DNA of 46,539 nt from IMG/VR virus record IMGVR_UViG_3300032116_000359, positions 1-46,539 of that record; one strand, given 5' to 3'. Below are positions 45,179 to 46,539 of this stretch, one piece after another (position 1 is the stretch's first letter; each line of letters begins with the position of its first letter). The notes under the pieces are model-generated. The model was given only the letters and a program-made list of their open reading frames with translations. It did no database searches and was not told the DNA's origin. Origin of the DNA: a virus. Made by a program: the position numbers and the translations under genes.

Positions 45179-45334
45179 TTATTTATTTTCCTCTGCAATA
45201 ATCTCCTCTTGTTGATTTTGTTCTTTAATTTTTTGATTAATAAAGTTTACAAGAGGTAATCCATACTTTAAAGGAAGTTCTTGGATAAAGTTGTTTAATT
45301 CAGACAAAGCTTTTTGATCAAGTACAATTTGCAT
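45179..45334 (-). CDS. small protein of unknown function (51 aa)
   Basis: An uninterrupted frame from ATG 45334 to TAA at 45179-45181 translates as MQIVLDQKALSELNNFIQEL and ends IIAEENK. It is helical and acidic at the end, with an amphipathic pattern (LSELNNFIQEL, LVNFINQKI) suitable for a small coiled coil or binding helix. It fits exactly between two genes (12 bases before the 408-aa start), is preceded six bases upstream by the ATTAAAAACCAA leader, and is in the same direction. The fit, start context and codon use support a real gene. Function unknown; perhaps a fibre chaperone or assembly factor. Confidence 0.6.
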   Translation of the reverse strand: MQIVLDQKALSELNNFIQELPLKYGLPLVNFINQKIKEQNQQEEIIAEENK

Positions 45335-45340
45335 AACTTA

Positions 45341-45352
45341 TTGGTTTTTAAT
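45341..45352 (-). promoter_or_regulatory. shared leader motif ATTAAAAACCAA before the 51-aa gene
   Basis: ATTAAAAACCAA on the minus strand ends 6 bases before ATG 45334. It lies in a 106-base gap that otherwise holds only AT-rich sequence. It is identical to the copies at 42141 and 41238. Confidence 0.5.
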
Positions 45353-45440
45353 TGATTAGAAATTAGTAGACTTGCACTACCTTACAATATAATATATATA
45401 ATTTCTAAGAAATTTCCAAAATTATATTCTATAGGTAAAC

Positions 45441-45716
45441 TTAGATAATTGTCAGGCTCAACTGAGTTGCACCCCAAGTATAAGCTGCATCATTAGAACC
45501 ATTCCAATCTTGATACTCCTGACCATTCATACTTAAATTACCCTGAGCAACTTGAGTCAGAACTTCATTACCTTCTCCATCTTGACTCGCTGATAAGAGT
45601 TCATAATAGAAGGTAGCTGAATCTTCTAAGTTGTCGAAGATAGAGTTCATATTAAATTTAGTAGCAGATTTTACTTGTCCGTTCTGCCATGCGTTTACAG
45701 GTTGAATTGTTTTCAT
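45441..45716 (-). CDS. small conserved-type phage protein (91 aa)
   Basis: Sequence MKTIQPVNAWQNGQVKSATKFN, then DSATFYYELLSASQDGEGNEV, GNLSMNGQEYQDWNGS and a C-terminus WGATQLSLTII. It reads as a compact beta-strand protein with an amphipathic C-terminal strand. I recall similar short proteins near fibre genes in phages of aquatic Bacteroidota but cannot name the family. No enzyme motif, membrane segment or Cys is present. It follows the homing endonuclease by 10 bases. Probably a minor virion or fibre-associated protein. Confidence 0.6.
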   Translation of the reverse strand: MKTIQPVNAWQNGQVKSATKFNMNSIFDNLEDSATFYYELLSASQDGEGNEVLTQVAQGNLSMNGQEYQDWNGSNDAAYTWGATQLSLTII

Positions 45717-45726
45717 TTGTTTTATT

Positions 45727-46287
45727 TTAGAATTTTACGATTTTAGAAATATGATTTAATAAATTATCAATAGGCTGAGCATACATAAACTTGTAACCTC
45801 TAACATTATATTTACCATTTGATTTACAAGATTTTTGTACTTCTTTTTGTCCAGCATTAATAGCTTTTTCTGCATCACGAATTGTATCATATTTTGCGAG
45901 CATATCCATATTATCTCTGCTAAACATATATACAGGCTTCACCTTCCCTATTAATCTTTGATAATCACTTATCTTTTTATTAAACTCCTTAGTTCTTTTT
46001 ATTCCTTTAGCACTTCTTCCTTCTCTACACATATTGCAACACATAGGATTATCAATATGCTTAAATAAAAGTTCTGATTCTATTTTATTTAATTCTTCTT
46101 TTTTACATTCAATAACAATTTCATAAACAGGATCACCATATTTTTTGTAGCAATTTTGCATCCTACTATTTGTATGAAGTCCTTTCTTTAATTCTCTTTT
46201 ATGTTGAGAAAAACGTCTATTTATATTAATGGCTTGACCATAATAATAATGACCGTTTGAAAATGTTATTTTATATATCCCTATCAT
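45727..46287 (-). CDS. GIY-YIG homing endonuclease with NUMOD1 DNA-binding module (186 aa)
   Basis: The N-terminus MIGIYKITFSNGHYYYGQA contains the GIY (3-5) and YYG (15-17) pair of the GIY-YIG nuclease fold. Downstream candidates for the catalytic residues are R24, H29 and a Glu near 70-72. Residues about 118-170 (KPVYMFSRDNMDMLAKYDTIRDAEKAI and NVRGYKFMYA) match a NUMOD1-type helix-turn DNA-binding module. Such enzymes cut phage genomes that lack them and spread by repair. The start is placed at ATG 46287 because it forms a four-base ATGA overlap with the fibre stop; a start 12 bases upstream is also in frame. Its free-standing position right after a tail-fibre gene, a common target for gene conversion, fits a selfish insertion. 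Confidence 0.88.
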   Translation of the reverse strand: MIGIYKITFSNGHYYYGQAININRRFSQHKRELKKGLHTNSRMQNCYKKYGDPVYEIVIECKKEELNKIESELLFKHIDNPMCCNMCREGRSAKGIKRTKEFNKKISDYQRLIGKVKPVYMFSRDNMDMLAKYDTIRDAEKAINAGQKEVQKSCKSNGKYNVRGYKFMYAQPIDNLLNHISKIVKF

Positions 46288-46539
46288 AATTGAACCCATC
46301 CTGTTGAGGTGTAAATATACAAACCTTCAGTCGCATCCGTTTGATATACAATCAAACCAACCGCAGGGGAAGTTATGGCGGTGCGTTGTGCTTGAGTTTG
46401 TCTCGGAGGTAGGAAACCTTTTGTGGTGCTTGAAATGTTTACTATTGCACTTGCATCGTTAGTTGATGTCCCTATCAAAACATTTCCATCAAATCCACGA
46501 ATACGCATATTCTCAGCAAGTGTATTCGTTGCATTCTTT
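46284..46539 (-). CDS. tail fibre protein, C-terminal part (partial, runs off window end)
   Basis: The frame is open to the window edge (KNATNTLAENMRIRGFDGNVL...), so the true start lies outside. The visible C-terminus contains NVLIGTSTNDASAIVNISST, TKGFLPPRQTQAQRTAI, GLIVYQTDATEGLYIYTS and GWVQL. This is the end of a repetitive beta-helical fibre or host-recognition protein, of a kind common in Bacteroidota phages and prophages. It ends with TGA, overlapping the next gene's ATG. Only about 85 residues are visible, so length and full domain content cannot be judged. Confidence 0.75.
   Translation of the reverse strand, partial: KNATNTLAENMRIRGFDGNVLIGTSTNDASAIVNISSTTKGFLPPRQTQAQRTAITSPAVGLIVYQTDATEGLYIYTSTGWVQL

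Noticed and set aside
45417-45424. TAATTTTG on the minus strand as a Bacteroidota -7 promoter element
   Set aside because: It fits TAnnTTTG, but the nearest upstream TTG is about 34 bases away instead of around 20, and such AT-rich matches are expected by chance here.
46288-46299. Upstream ATG for the GIY-YIG gene
   Set aside because: It would add four residues before the GIY motif and a 16-base overlap; the ATGA overlap at 46287 is the more typical arrangement.
1-46539. tRNA genes, integrase, transposase or prophage attachment sites
   Set aside because: None could be recognised; the window is almost wholly filled by minus-strand structural genes.

Overview
The window looks like the structural (late) half of a large tailed phage of the crAss-like group (Crassvirales or close kin), whose known hosts are Bacteroidota. 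All credible genes lie on the minus strand, so transcription runs from about 46539 towards 1 without a strand switch. The main evidence is a giant protein carrying the DFDID catalytic signature of crAss-like virion RNA polymerases, preceded by a zincin motif, together with very long virion-type proteins, ring/muzzle-like tail genes upstream, AT-rich DNA and mostly absent Shine-Dalgarno sequences. TAA, TAG and TGA all end genes, so there is no sign of the stop-codon reassignment seen in some crAss-like phages. I see no tRNA, CRISPR array, insertion sequence, integrase or replication gene. Terminase, portal and major capsid protein are not in the window. No gene-free stretch exceeds about 150 bases.

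Layout in transcription order. (A) 46539-45179: the C-terminus of a tail fibre, a GIY-YIG/NUMOD homing endonuclease whose start overlaps the fibre stop by ATGA, and two small unknown proteins, one of 51 aa. (B) 45166-42165: three Cys- and Thr-rich surface/fibre-like proteins (408, 486, 96 aa) sharing one Cys module and long Thr tracts. (C) 42136-39167: three overlapping glycosyltransferase genes, the last fused to an FkbM-type methyltransferase. A good rho-independent terminator at about 39097-39132 closes A-C. (D) 39017-35208: a metallophosphoesterase, a conserved unknown protein, two ring (tail tubular)-like proteins and a small zincin. (E) 35215-30662: a 1517-aa muzzle/tail-stabilisation-like protein. 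(F) 30662-18021: six probable virion-internal proteins. Four of them share a short linear motif, [LVI]P-x-[MFA]-Q-x-x-G, often near WLNEY, and include lysozyme-like, kinase-like and beta-barrel-like regions. (G) 18021-1: three giant proteins: 1903 aa with an embedded polynucleotide-kinase-like P-loop domain, 3113 aa with zincin plus RNA polymerase, and a >981-aa protein with another zincin that runs off the window.

How it may work together (inference): F and G would be packaged and ejected with the DNA to open the envelope and start early transcription, through the tail built by D and E. B would form host-contacting surface structures, and the adjacent enzymes in C are well placed to glycosylate (and methylate sugars on) the Thr tracts. 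The most novel leads are this putative self-glycosylation cassette, the repeated linear motif across the internal proteins, the P-loop kinase and pseudo-kinase-like modules inside virion proteins, and a 12-13 base leader motif in front of three genes of the fibre/glycosylation operon.
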